Part shown: in pieces, positions 16,984-26,072 of the stretch
Position numbering within the stretch: position 1 is the stretch's first letter
Layout: every line of letters begins with the position of its first letter
From: Oculatella sp. LEGE 06141
GTDB taxonomy: Bacteria > Cyanobacteriota > Cyanobacteriia > Elainellales > Elainellaceae
Assembly (NCBI RefSeq): GCF_015207605.1
Contig: NZ_JADEWO010000003.1
Coordinates: 1 to 64,000, forward strand
Length of the DNA stretch: 64,000 nt
Reading direction: 5' to 3'
Notes under the pieces: model-generated
Seen by the model: only the letters and a program-made list of their open reading frames with translations
The model's database searches: none
What the model was told of the DNA's origin: nothing
Made by a program: the position numbers and the translations under genes

Positions 16984-17356
16984 GCTATGCCCACCCTTGC
17001 CGATAACACTCTAGACGGTTCACAAAAATGCATCTCATTATGTCATATCACCGAAATCATCAAAACTGACTTCGGTAAACCTTCTGTATTCTTCAATGAG
17101 CAAGTTTTCAAGATTTTGCAAGGCTTCAGTATGGCAGGGCTTGACTTTTAAAGTGACTGCAAAAAAGTGACTAGTGACGGCATGACTGCGGTTTGTCACT
17201 GGTGCCTCTTCGGGCTAAAGGCGATCGCCAACTGTGACGTTGGGTTTCAATATCCAGGGATTTGCCAGGGTAGCCAGTAGAGTGAGTACACTAGGTTGGA
17301 GCCTTTGAAATTCTAACGCTCAGCACACCTTATCCGAGATATTAAGTTTTAGATAT
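16984..17356. other. Intergenic gap between purD and the TPR gene
   Basis: This 373-bp divergent gap separates purD (minus) from the TPR gene (plus). It should hold both promoters. I see one HIP1 site (17220-17227) and several GTGAC-type words around 17157-17200, but no convincing small gene, hairpin or RNA. Confidence 0.4.
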
Positions 17357-18709
17357 ATGTCGTTGCGCGTCGCTCAGCCTAAGCTGTTTAACCAGATGCA
17401 CTTATTTCAACATTGCAAGATTCTTCAACATTGCAAAATTGCTCATGTTGGGGGAACTGTTTTAGCGATCGCCCTCCTGATTTCACCAATCTTAGCTCCA
17501 ATTGCGGGCGCAGAGGAAGACCCCGATACATTTCCCCCCAATCCTCTGGAGATCACCTCTGAGGATGATCCGCTGCTGCCTCGGCTGTTGGTCGATCGAC
17601 CCCTTAGCCCACAAGAGCGTCGAGTGCTGGCTACCGCATTAGATGAATTGAATCGTCAGGCCGAAGCCAGGTTACGGGCTGCCGATCCCGCAGGCGCATT
17701 TGAAATTTGGAACCGGGAACTGCGGCTGCGTCGGGTTTTAGGCGTGCAGGAGGAAGTGACGACGCTAAGCCGGGTCGGAGAAGTGGCTTGGCGCGAGAAC
17801 CAAACGACCGAAGTGCGAATCATTACCCAGCGCTTGCAGGAGATCGAGCAAGAGCTTCAGGCGCAACAGCCGCTCAATTATGATTTGCTGTTGACCATTG
17901 CCCAGTCTTATCAGCAACTGCGGGCGCGCGACCCGGCTGTAACGCTGTACGAGCAGATCTTGGTGCAGGCGCGGCAGCAGCAAGAAGGCGATCGCGAGCA
18001 GCAAATTTTGACGGCGCTAGGTGAGCTACACCTGGCCTGGTTTGACTATGCCAGGGCAGGAGAAACCTATCAGCAACTGTTGGCTTCGGCTCAGGCAAGG
18101 CAAAATCGTGCAAACGAGATTGAAGCATTGAAGCAACTGGCCAGTATTTATCAAGAAGGCAATCAGCCTGAGCAGGCGATCGCAATTCAACAACAGCTTG
18201 TTACCCTTTACGAACAGCAGCAAGACTATCTGCAAATTCCTCCGTTGAAGCTGGCGATGGGCGATGCTTACACAGAACTGCAACGGCTGAATGGAGCCGC
18301 CTCTAGTTATCAAGAAGCGTTTGCGGTGGCTCGCTCTGTTCAGCAATATGGCTATGCGAGTGATGCCTTACAGCGGCTAGCAACTCTGTATCGATCGATC
18401 GATCGACTAGACGATGCGCTGACCGTATACCAACTGCTGTTAGATGTGGAGCAGCAATCCTACAACACGTTGGGAACGATGAATGCCTACGATCAAATGG
18501 GTCAAATTTATCGAGATAGAGGGCAGCAACCGCAAGCGCTAGCCGCCTTCCAACGAGGATTAGAACTGGCTCAACAGCTCAACTACAAAATCAGTTATTT
18601 CACGACTCAAATAGACCAGCTCAATCAGCCAGCAGAGTCATCAACTGAACCACAACCGCCAGATCTGCCGCCTGTCGAACCACCGTTGAGCGAACCGCAA
18701 CCTCAATAA
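17357..18709 (+). CDS. TPR-repeat protein with an N-terminal signal segment
   Basis: This 450-residue protein has a hydrophobic segment at about residues 30-51 (GTVLAIALLISPILAPIAGA), which looks like a signal peptide with AGA-type cleavage. After a Pro/Asp-rich spacer, residues about 75-420 are tandem TPR-type helix pairs, very rich in Gln (AYTELQRLNGAASSYQEAF, QMGQIYRDRGQQPQALAAF). The C-terminus is a Pro/Glu/Ser tail. TPRs bind proteins; an envelope or thylakoid-lumen scaffolding role is likely, but no partner is visible. It is monocistronic, with no clear terminator downstream. Confidence 0.75.
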   Translation: MSLRVAQPKLFNQMHLFQHCKILQHCKIAHVGGTVLAIALLISPILAPIAGAEEDPDTFPPNPLEITSEDDPLLPRLLVDRPLSPQERRVLATALDELNRQAEARLRAADPAGAFEIWNRELRLRRVLGVQEEVTTLSRVGEVAWRENQTTEVRIITQRLQEIEQELQAQQPLNYDLLLTIAQSYQQLRARDPAVTLYEQILVQARQQQEGDREQQILTALGELHLAWFDYARAGETYQQLLASAQARQNRANEIEALKQLASIYQEGNQPEQAIAIQQQLVTLYEQQQDYLQIPPLKLAMGDAYTELQRLNGAASSYQEAFAVARSVQQYGYASDALQRLATLYRSIDRLDDALTVYQLLLDVEQQSYNTLGTMNAYDQMGQIYRDRGQQPQALAAFQRGLELAQQLNYKISYFTTQIDQLNQPAESSTEPQPPDLPPVEPPLSEPQPQ

Positions 18710-18854
18710 GTCGTTCGGCTGAATACCTGTGCCTGGTGTTTCGACACACGATCGCGCACTGCTGCATGGAGTGTCAGATTCGGACGTTCCTTATCGTTGG
18801 GGAGCAGGAACAACTTCATCCGTGATGGAGCAGTGCCATACGGTTGCGGCTAGA

Positions 18855-19028
18855 TCACTCTTTGTTGGCATGGGTCAGCTTGGCTAAGCGATAGAGTGCC
18901 TCAAGTTGTGGAACGGATGCCTGAATATCAGTGAGGAAGACCGTTTGAGCCGTTGGTACTGAGCTAACTCCCATCAGCACGTAGAGACTGAAGGTGATGG
19001 AAACGGCTTGAAATAATGTTTTTAGCAT
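18855..19028 (-). CDS. Small putative secreted protein (57 residues)
   Basis: This short gene has a strong ribosome-binding site (GAGGGGAA with the core 8 nt before the ATG at 19028). The 57-residue product starts MLKTLFQAVSITFSLYVLMG and continues VSSVPTAQT. That is a positively charged start, a hydrophobic core and a small-residue region like a signal peptide. The mature part is a helical stretch (IQASVPQLEALYRLAKLTHANKE). I do not recognise it. It is encoded opposite and downstream of the TPR gene. The RBS and codon pattern support a real gene, but length makes chance possible. Confidence 0.5.
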   Translation of the reverse strand: MLKTLFQAVSITFSLYVLMGVSSVPTAQTVFLTDIQASVPQLEALYRLAKLTHANKE

Positions 19029-19398
19029 ATTAATTTCCCCTCACTCAGGGACATTGTAAAGATACGGTATCTAAATGCATCCGCACTTCGCCCGGTCGAG
19101 TCCTCCAGTTGGATGAACGGTGAGTCAATTTGTCCGCAGTTCTACCGTTGCTCCCTTGGTAATGTTGTTTCTATGAACGGAACCCATTCAATAGAACAAA
19201 CTTTGACGTAATGCTTGCGCTAACCCTGATCCATCGATAGTTTGAAAGTAGAACGATGAAGGAGGCGGTTGTATAAGTGGTTCTGAGTCATAACTGAGTC
19301 AAAATGGTTGCATCCATTACCGTTTAACAGGATATTCAACACTCGTTCCGTGAACGCCATTGGTGTTAAGGTTCGGTCTCAATTCGATTCAGCAAATT
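19029..19398. other. Intergenic gap between the small secreted ORF and the rhodanese gene
   Basis: This 370-bp gap separates the minus-strand small gene from the plus-strand rhodanese. It should carry divergent promoters. I see no RNA gene and no strong inverted repeat; an upstream in-frame extension of the rhodanese from 19360 is not supported. Confidence 0.4.
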
Positions 19399-19758
19399 AT
19401 GTCTGCTCATTTTTCAAATCAACCCATCGCGCAGATTAGCGTTGAAGATCTGGTGGCTCGTCTGAATGCGGCGAGTGAACCTGTTCAGCTTGTGGATGTG
19501 AGAGAGCCAGAAGAGTTGGCGATCGCCCACCTTCCCAACGTTAAGCACCTGCCACTCAGCCAGTTTTCTGAATGGTCAGGTCAAATTCAGGCGTATCTTG
19601 ATCCTCATGCTGAAACCGTTGTGATGTGCCATCACGGCATGCGATCGGCTCAAATGTGTCAATGGTTAGTGAATCAGGGCTTTACAAACGTACGAAATTT
19701 AGCGGGTGGCATTGATGCTTACTCGGATCGAATTGACCCAACTGTTCCTCGGTATTGA
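19399..19758 (+). CDS. Rhodanese-like domain protein
   Basis: Started at ATG 19399 (119 residues, MSAHFSNQPIAQISV...), the product is a single rhodanese domain: ISVEDLVARL, VQLVDVREPEELAIAHLPNVKHLPL, and the active-site loop VVMCHHGMRSAQMC. The catalytic Cys is present in CHHGMRS, so sulfurtransferase activity or persulfide carrying is possible. A C-terminal NLAGGIDAYS block is also typical. The sulfur donor and acceptor are unknown. hrcA follows on the same strand 86 bp downstream, with a hairpin between them, so partial co-transcription is possible. Confidence 0.9.
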   Translation: MSAHFSNQPIAQISVEDLVARLNAASEPVQLVDVREPEELAIAHLPNVKHLPLSQFSEWSGQIQAYLDPHAETVVMCHHGMRSAQMCQWLVNQGFTNVRNLAGGIDAYSDRIDPTVPRY

Positions 19759-19765
19759 TAGTTAC

Positions 19766-19789
19766 AGCCGACGGTTTGAACCATCGGCT
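19766..19789 (+). other. Hairpin between the rhodanese gene and hrcA
   Basis: AGCCGACGGTT pairs with AACCATCGGCT around a short loop (11-bp stem with one C/A mismatch). There is no T-run after it. It may be a weak attenuator, an mRNA-processing hairpin or a terminator remnant. Confidence 0.35.
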
Positions 19790-19844
19790 AGATCACAGCT
19801 AGGTTACAATTTAAAGTCCGATAACTTAATTGTTATATCGTTGT

Positions 19845-20930
19845 ATGCAAATCAAGCTCAGTGAGCGACAGCAGCAAGTCCTTGGGGCAACTGTCCGCCA
19901 TTACATTGCTACTGCTAAGCCTGTCGGTTCAGAGGCACTGCTTGAGGAATTCAATCCCAGGGTCAGTGCCGCGACGATTCGCAACGCGATGGGTTATTTG
20001 GAGAAAGCAGGGTTATTATTTCAGCCTCATACCTCCGCAGGGCGAGTTCCTTCGGATTCGGGTTATCGCATCTATGTGGATCGGCTAATGATGCCATCCA
20101 GTGCGCTGGCGCATCAGGTTGAGCAACTGCTTTCAGATCAGTTGAATTGGGAGGAGTTGAGTTTCGAGGCGTTGCTGCGTGGTGCGGCGCAAATTTTAGC
20201 CACCCTAAGCGGCTATATTGCACTGGTGACGATGCCGCAGATGAGCGTCGCTCTGTTACGGCATCTACAACTGGTGCAGGTTGATCCAGGACGGGTAATG
20301 CTGATTGTGGTGCTGGATTCCTATGAAACCCGTTCGACGGTAATGGATCTCTCCAAGTCCAACGAGGCAACGGCCTTTGATCCAGAGTTGTTAGACCGGG
20401 AACTTCAGATTCTCTCTAATTTCTTGAACACCCATCTGCGGGGGCGATCGCTCAACGAAATCGCTACGCTGGACTGGGGCGAGTTGGGTCGCCAGTTTGA
20501 GCGATACATTAAGCTGTTGCAATCTTCTTTGTCTGATTTGAACCAGCGGAGCCAGGTGCCCGTCTCCACTCAGATTTTAATTAACGGGGTGGCTGAGGTT
20601 TTGCGACGGCAACCAGAATTTTCTGAGATTCAGCAAATTCAAACGATTATGCAATTGCTGGAATCGGAACAAGACCAACTGTGGTCATTAATTTTTGATT
20701 CCGCTGAATCAACTCCTTCTGCCAAACGGGTTACGGTGCGGATCGGCTCAGAAAATCCGCTGGAACCTATTCAAACCTGTGCGCTGGTTTCGGCTACCTA
20801 TCAGCGCGGAACAGTGCCCGTTGGCAGTGTGAGTATGCTGGGGCCGACGCGGATGGTGTACGAAGATGCCATTACTCTGGTGGAAGTCACTGCTGACTAT
20901 ATTTCGGGGGCGCTTAACCAAACGACTTAA
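19845..20930 (+). CDS. hrcA: Heat-inducible transcription repressor HrcA
   Basis: Started at ATG 19845 (361 residues, [20 protein letters not shown]), matching the family opening. The N-terminal winged-helix region contains [31 protein letters not shown] and [23 protein letters not shown], all diagnostic for HrcA. The rest is the GAF-like dimerisation region, ending [15 protein letters not shown]. HrcA represses groESL and dnaK-type operons by binding the CIRCE element. I found no CIRCE motif (TTAGCACTC-N9-GAGTGCTAA) or chaperone gene in this window, so its targets lie elsewhere. It is convergent with the pgpH-like gene. Confidence 0.96.
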   Translation: MQIKLSERQQQVLGATVRHYIATAKPVGSEALLEEFNPRVSAATIRNAMGYLEKAGLLFQPHTSAGRVPSDSGYRIYVDRLMMPSSALAHQVEQLLSDQLNWEELSFEALLRGAAQILATLSGYIALVTMPQMSVALLRHLQLVQVDPGRVMLIVVLDSYETRSTVMDLSKSNEATAFDPELLDRELQILSNFLNTHLRGRSLNEIATLDWGELGRQFERYIKLLQSSLSDLNQRSQVPVSTQILINGVAEVLRRQPEFSEIQQIQTIMQLLESEQDQLWSLIFDSAESTPSAKRVTVRIGSENPLEPIQTCALVSATYQRGTVPVGSVSMLGPTRMVYEDAITLVEVTADYISGALNQTT

Positions 20931-20999
20931 AGAATGTTTGAGCCGTTTACCTGTGGCTCTGTGTTGCCCTTAGAGATATAACCACCTTTCAAACAGCCG

Positions 21000-23558
21000 C
21001 TAAGGCTGCGCTGGTGCCGGTTGAGGGCTAAGCGCAGCCTTGGGGTAAGGGATGCGCTGGTGGTTGAACTGCTGCCAGACTTGCACAAAAATTTCGGCAA
21101 TTTTGGACATATCTACTCGCGTTAAGCCTGAATCGATCAACTGGTTGTCTTGCCAGCGAGCGCGGAGAATTCGGTTTACCATCGCCAGGGCATCGTCTGG
21201 GGTGGCATCCTTGAGCGATCGCAATGCCGCTTCGCAGGAGTCGGCCAGCATTACAATACCCGTTTCGCGAGATTGCGGAATTGGCCCGTCGTAGCGAAAG
21301 TCGGATTCCTTGACTGTAATACTGGGATCGTCTTGTGCCCGCTGTTGCGCCTGATAGTAAAAATAGGTGATTAGCATTGTCCCTTGATGCTCTGGAATGA
21401 AGGCGCGGATAGCGGTGGGCAGGCGGCACTTCCGCGCCATCACCAGACCTTCAGTTACGTGCTTTTTAATAATTTCTGCGCTCTTCCAGGGATTGTCGAT
21501 CAGGTCGTGTTTGTTGGGGCCACCCATTTGATTCTCAATAAAACCCAGGGCATCGTGCATTTTGCCAATGTCGTGATACAGCGTTCCGGCTCGGACTAGC
21601 TCAACATTGCAACCCAGGGCGCGAGCGGCTGCCTCGGCTAAGGTGGCTACAAATAATGTGTGCTGAAAGGTTCCAGGTGCTTCAGAGGCCAACCGCTTGA
21701 GCATCGGTCGGTTGGGATTAGACAATTCTGCTAAGCGGATAGGGGTTACCAGATCAAACAGATTCTCTAAGTAAGGGCTGATGCCAAGCGCTACCACGCT
21801 CCAGGCAACTCCCATTAAACTTTGCAGCGCAGCGGTAGACAGGGTGACATACCAGACAGGCGTACTCGCCGGACTAAGAATCAGGGTGAGGAGCAAAAAA
21901 GCAACGCCCTGGGTAATGCCAACGGCTCCTCCCAAGAGGGCAAGCTCTTCACGCGATCGCAATTGTCCGGCCATGAATGCTCCCACTAAGCTACCAATTG
22001 TGCTAGCGAACAGCGATATCCAGCTAATTTCCATGCCAATGGGAATGACTATGCTGAGCAAGCCAACGATTGTCACTCCCAGCGCTGACCCGTAAAAGCT
22101 GCCAACCAGGAGGCCGACGGCAGGTAAACTCATGGCTGGGACGGCCAAAATCACCGTTAGAGGTACCGTTAGAGTCAACAGCACAACGAGGAGATGATCT
22201 CGACGGCGCAACCCCGGATGGAACCGATATTCGACCAGTAGGAACACTCCGACTGCTCCAGTGGTGATTCCAGCAAACCCGATCAGGCCAAACCAATTCA
22301 CTCCTCTGCGGCTCATACCGAAGTGGTCGAGCAAAACAAAGTCTTTTTGGCTGATTGTTTCACCCGCTTGAACGATAACTTCTCCCCGACGAACTTCCAC
22401 AATTTCTGGGGCAACCGCTTGCGCGGCTTGTTCAGCACGGAGTTTGGTTTGTTCTGGATCTTGCACCAGGTTGGGCTTAACGACCGAAATTAAGATCTCG
22501 CTGGACAACGGTGTGGCTACAGATGGAACATCTGCGCCAATCTGGATGGCAATGGCAGTTTTCAGCAACGTGTTGGGGATACCCGGTGAAATTCCCTGGC
22601 TCAACATCCGTTCAAGCGCCTGTCGAATGGATGCCTTCGTTGCGTTCCATTCGGCATCGGTGAGATCCAACAATGATGCGTTGTAGAAACTGCCCGGTTC
22701 GTTGGGTGTAGCGTGGGCTAGTTCTGAGACGACCGCAGCATAGCGTTGTCGGGCACGGGCAACGACTTCTTTGAGTGCGGTGAAATCTTCTGGAGTGGTA
22801 ATTCGACGATAGTTTTGCAGTTCAATAATCGCAAGCTGTTGTGAAGAGTTGGCTGGAATGTCACCAGAACGTCCAGCCTGGGGTGCCGTGGGCACAGACG
22901 AATTGGCGTTGGTGTTGGGATCGCTAGCCGCAGCGATCGCCTCTCGCCATTCCCATTCTGCTGCTTGACGCAAATGCTGTTGAGTTGTGGTTGACAGCGT
23001 TGAGGTTTCTACAAAGGGAAATGCCCCGGCGCGTTGCCTCAGTTCGTTTCCTTGCTCAATTAAACGCTGCAAAGATTGATAAATTTCTTGATTGACGCTC
23101 TCATCAATCATCAGCACCGGAACAGATCCGGTACGAGCGGCCTTCCGGTTGTTTTCTGTGGAACGGACATCGACCACTCTGGCCGATTCTGGTGCCCTCA
23201 ACGTTTGGGGGGCGATCGTCTCAGCCGCTAACTGCGGATCGTTGTAAAAGCGGTAGCCAATAGCGCTGGTCAGAGATAAAACAGCCAGAATTAAAACAGC
23301 GGTTGAATTGGATCTCGCCTGATCGTGGCGGGACTTTCGCCGCGTTTTACTACGTAGGGGATACTTTAAGGTCATTTGATCAGACTTGGCTCGGAGCATA
23401 TGCGGCCAAGATGCTGGGGTTCTAGCTGCCCTCTGGCAACGCTTTGCTTGCAACAACGCTTTTTGCAGCGTGCGGTTGAAGCATCTTCGGGAGGTACCTG
23501 GAAAACGGGTCTGCTTCCACTGAACGAGTTGCTGAGTCAAAAACCGAAACGACTTCAT
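21000..23558 (-). CDS. 7TM-HD family phosphohydrolase (PgpH-type, probable c-di-AMP phosphodiesterase)
   Basis: This 852-residue protein begins with a basic region, a TM at about 88-108 and a large extracytoplasmic 7TMR-HDED-type region (about 110-425). A cluster of hydrophobic helices (about 430-610) follows, then a cytoplasmic HD domain. The HD motif is LYHDIGKM near residue 660, with an upstream His in FQHTLFVATLAEAAA and further conserved residues ITYFYYQA and VMLADSCEAALR. Related PgpH proteins hydrolyse the second messenger c-di-AMP to pApA; that assignment is by family. The protein ends in a Pro-rich tail. It is monocistronic and convergent with hrcA. Confidence 0.9.
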   Translation of the reverse strand: MKSFRFLTQQLVQWKQTRFPGTSRRCFNRTLQKALLQAKRCQRAARTPASWPHMLRAKSDQMTLKYPLRSKTRRKSRHDQARSNSTAVLILAVLSLTSAIGYRFYNDPQLAAETIAPQTLRAPESARVVDVRSTENNRKAARTGSVPVLMIDESVNQEIYQSLQRLIEQGNELRQRAGAFPFVETSTLSTTTQQHLRQAAEWEWREAIAAASDPNTNANSSVPTAPQAGRSGDIPANSSQQLAIIELQNYRRITTPEDFTALKEVVARARQRYAAVVSELAHATPNEPGSFYNASLLDLTDAEWNATKASIRQALERMLSQGISPGIPNTLLKTAIAIQIGADVPSVATPLSSEILISVVKPNLVQDPEQTKLRAEQAAQAVAPEIVEVRRGEVIVQAGETISQKDFVLLDHFGMSRRGVNWFGLIGFAGITTGAVGVFLLVEYRFHPGLRRRDHLLVVLLTLTVPLTVILAVPAMSLPAVGLLVGSFYGSALGVTIVGLLSIVIPIGMEISWISLFASTIGSLVGAFMAGQLRSREELALLGGAVGITQGVAFLLLTLILSPASTPVWYVTLSTAALQSLMGVAWSVVALGISPYLENLFDLVTPIRLAELSNPNRPMLKRLASEAPGTFQHTLFVATLAEAAARALGCNVELVRAGTLYHDIGKMHDALGFIENQMGGPNKHDLIDNPWKSAEIIKKHVTEGLVMARKCRLPTAIRAFIPEHQGTMLITYFYYQAQQRAQDDPSITVKESDFRYDGPIPQSRETGIVMLADSCEAALRSLKDATPDDALAMVNRILRARWQDNQLIDSGLTRVDMSKIAEIFVQVWQQFNHQRIPYPKAALSPQPAPAQP

Positions 23559-23815
23559 TGCTACACCGATAGCTAAATCGAGAGTGAATTCTCAGCAGAA
23601 TGGCAACTGGGTTGCTATGCCTTCTGTGTGCTGTATACTGCTCCAGACCCAGGAGACAGTTTCCCTATCAAGACGATCCAGTGAAAGGAGTTCAGATAAC
23701 ACCGAGTAGATGTACAGGGTCTCAGATTTTGAATATGAGTCGGTAAGTAAGGCAATTAAGTAAGGCAGTAAGTAGTAGTAGTAATAGTATATCGAAGCTC
23801 AATTTGTGCAAACGC

Positions 23816-24835
23816 TCAACGGGGTCGAATAATGTTTGGAGCGGCTATGGCCGCACTGTAGCGCAAAACCTCGGTTGGGTGAGTTGGGGTATGTACACCT
23901 GCCCAAACTGACCATAATCGATCGGCCAGTGTTATGAGGGCAGTCTCCGATTCTATCTCCCACATCTTGACTAAGAGAGCGTCTACAGACTGATGACAAA
24001 ACGTTTGCCGCCAATGAACCGGGATTGCGGTAATTCCGTTATAACTGCCCGATAACAACCCTGCGATCGCACACGTTAGCTGCGGTTGGTGGGATGCCTG
24101 TGCCGCTCTCAGTAGCGTCAAGCGAAAATCACCTGGGGTGGAGAGAAACGAATAGAGCGCTAGCAAAATCGGTGTCGTTTCAAGCATAGCCGCATCTTCA
24201 GAGGCAGATATGCGGCGAGGTTGAGTCAATTGGGCAACGGCAGTAACCAACCCTGCTTTAGTCTGAAGCAAGTGGTTGAGCTGATGTAGTTGGGTTGCCC
24301 AAACGAGGCTGATGGGTTCTGATCCCAGGCTTTCTGCTAAAAAGCGTTCAAAGCCCTCGGGGATAAACTGTTCACGTAGAATTAGCGCTAAAAGACGGCA
24401 AACGAGCAGCGCTCCAACTTTGGATTCTGCTGGAGCTTGCCAGACGATAATGGCTTCCTCTAGCGTGCGATGAAGTTGATGGATGTCGTCATGTAATGCT
24501 AGGGCGATGGGGATGGCGGCGATCGCTGCCTTAGCGCTGGCCGCACAATGGCCTGCTGAGGGGACATTTCCATGTGCTTTAAACAGGGACATAGTGGCTG
24601 GTTGGGACGCTCTCTCTCCCTGGATCAAGAGATTGATTTGTTCTGTCACTACTGTGCCCATTGCCACAGGCAATGGGACAGTGAGCTTCCCAAACCCCCA
24701 TCGATCCACGTCTGACCACGATCGCGGTGATGAAGTTTGTAACCGCATCCAACTATGTACTCCAAGTCCTTCTCCTAAAGCTGTTCCCAGCAAAGCGCCT
24801 CGAAATCGATTCATCAGTGAATGGTGCATGGACAT
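23816..24835 (-). CDS. ADP-ribosylglycohydrolase-like protein, apparently degenerate
   Basis: This 339-residue protein resembles the DraG/ADP-ribosylglycohydrolase family. It opens NRFRGALLGTALGEGLG, where active members have GDALG or GDA, so the magnesium-binding Asp is replaced by Glu. The TDDT-type motif is not visible (AMGTVVTEQINLLIQG stands there), and I find no GGDTD motif near the C-terminus. Helical content and Ala/Leu richness otherwise fit. I infer loss of the usual metal site, so it may be a binding pseudo-enzyme or perform another reaction. The start could also be ATG 24814 (MNRFRGALLG). No partner gene is adjacent. Confidence 0.55.
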   Translation of the reverse strand: MSMHHSLMNRFRGALLGTALGEGLGVHSWMRLQTSSPRSWSDVDRWGFGKLTVPLPVAMGTVVTEQINLLIQGERASQPATMSLFKAHGNVPSAGHCAASAKAAIAAIPIALALHDDIHQLHRTLEEAIIVWQAPAESKVGALLVCRLLALILREQFIPEGFERFLAESLGSEPISLVWATQLHQLNHLLQTKAGLVTAVAQLTQPRRISASEDAAMLETTPILLALYSFLSTPGDFRLTLLRAAQASHQPQLTCAIAGLLSGSYNGITAIPVHWRQTFCHQSVDALLVKMWEIESETALITLADRLWSVWAGVHTPTHPTEVLRYSAAIAAPNIIRPR

Positions 24836-24998
24836 TCGGTGAAGGGAAGAAGGGACGACCTATAAAAAACCAGAATTCCTCCGACCCATCTAAAGTATTG
24901 AGTGGAACGTTCAGTGATTTGGTATAAAGTCAGAAAAATCTGGTTTTTCTGTGAGAGGCTTACAAGGAATATCACGTTGAAGATGAAGAGTGAGGGCT

Positions 24999-25880
24999 AT
25001 GAGAGGCAGTTTGATGCACGACTTGATATTTGTATCATCCCAGTCAACTCAAGCGATCGGTAGGCTGATCCGGTTTGGAGTGTCTGGCCTATTGATGGTG
25101 ACCACGTTAGGCATTGGGCATACTCCGCTGGCTGGACAGGAAGCAACCCCCTCCCCTGCTACAACCACTCCATCTCCTGCTGGAGCCTCTAACCGCTCAA
25201 TCTTGCGGTTGGGCAGCCGGGGATCTGAGGTCACAGAGCTGCAAGCCCTCCTGCAACTGCTAGGCTACTATACTGGAACGGTTGACGGCGACTACCGGGA
25301 GAGTACGGCAACTGCGGTTTCTGCGTTTCAAACGGCCGCAGGCTTGCAGGCTGATGGTGTGGTGGGTACGGAAACATGGAATTTGCTCCTGCCCGCCGCA
25401 TCACAGAACACCGCAACTGCTTCGGCTTTAGCAGATACGCCTACTGCCAGTTCTAATTTTCCCAGCCCGTCGCCTATCCCAACAGTAAGTCCTGCCCCTG
25501 CTCCTGTTACACCGTCTCCTACCGCTACACCGTCTCCTACCGCTACACCGTCTCCTACCGCTACACCGTCTCCTACCGCTACGCCCTCTCCTGCTGGCGC
25601 ACCCGCATCCCCAGCACCCACCTCTAACCCAACTACACCCGTACCTGACTCGGCCTCTCCGGTTGCTCCAGTGGAGCTTCCTATTTTGAGAATCGGAATG
25701 CAAGGGCCAGCGGTGTCAAGGTTGCAAGAGCGGTTACAGGCTACTGGTTTTTTTGATGGCGCGATTGACGGCATTTTTGGGCCACAAACTCAGGCCGCTG
25801 TTAGAGCCGCACAACGGAATTTCCAGCTTGACCCGGATGGGGTCGTTGGCCCTGCAACTTGGACTGCCTTACTGCGGTAG
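24999..25880 (+). CDS. Secreted protein with two peptidoglycan-binding domains
   Basis: I start at ATG 24999, after GAGGGCT; GTG 24990 and ATG 25014 are alternatives. The 293-residue product has a signal-like hydrophobic segment (FGVSGLLMVTTLGIGHTPLAG), then a PG_binding_1 domain (about 63-130: LRLGSRGSEVTELQALLQLLGYY, VDGDYRESTATAVSAFQ, ADGVVGTETWNLL). A Pro/Ser/Thr linker contains a hexapeptide PSPTAT repeat. A second PG_binding_1 domain lies at the C-terminus (LRIGMQGPAVSRLQERLQ, IDGIFGPQTQAAV, PDGVVGPATWTALL). Such domains bind peptidoglycan; no catalytic domain is attached. The linker is encoded by four perfect 18-bp repeats. Confidence 0.85.
   Translation: MRGSLMHDLIFVSSQSTQAIGRLIRFGVSGLLMVTTLGIGHTPLAGQEATPSPATTTPSPAGASNRSILRLGSRGSEVTELQALLQLLGYYTGTVDGDYRESTATAVSAFQTAAGLQADGVVGTETWNLLLPAASQNTATASALADTPTASSNFPSPSPIPTVSPAPAPVTPSPTATPSPTATPSPTATPSPTATPSPAGAPASPAPTSNPTTPVPDSASPVAPVELPILRIGMQGPAVSRLQERLQATGFFDGAIDGIFGPQTQAAVRAAQRNFQLDPDGVVGPATWTALLR
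25511..25582 (+). repeat. Four perfect 18-bp tandem repeats in the wall-protein linker
   Basis: The unit ACCGTCTCCTACCGCTAC occurs at 25511-25528, 25529-25546, 25547-25564 and 25565-25582, with a decayed fifth copy after. The unit length is divisible by three and encodes the PSPTAT hexapeptide, so slippage would change linker length without a frameshift. Confidence 0.95.
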
Positions 25881-26072
25881 AACTGCTGTGATACGTCACG
25901 GCTGGCGTTGAACGGCTCTGCTTGCAGAGGGATCTGCTTTTGGTAAACCTGGCTTTGAAGTCTGTCTGAAGAGGCGGGTCGGTTCCTTTCCTCAGACAGA
26001 CGTTTCTGGTGGTCAAACTTTTTAATCTAGAGAGCATAAAAAATAACTTCTCTAAAGCTCTGACCTAAAGCC

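Noticed and set aside
19845-20930. CIRCE operator near hrcA
   Set aside because: I searched by eye for TTAGCACTC and GAGTGCTAA with a 9-base gap and found none in the window.
25511-25582. CRISPR-like array
   Set aside because: Units are contiguous with no spacers and lie inside a coding region.
25428-25774. Long Gly/Val or Arg/Gly-rich frames opposite the PSPTAT repeat
   Set aside because: They are antisense shadows of the tandem repeat; repetition creates open frames on all strands.
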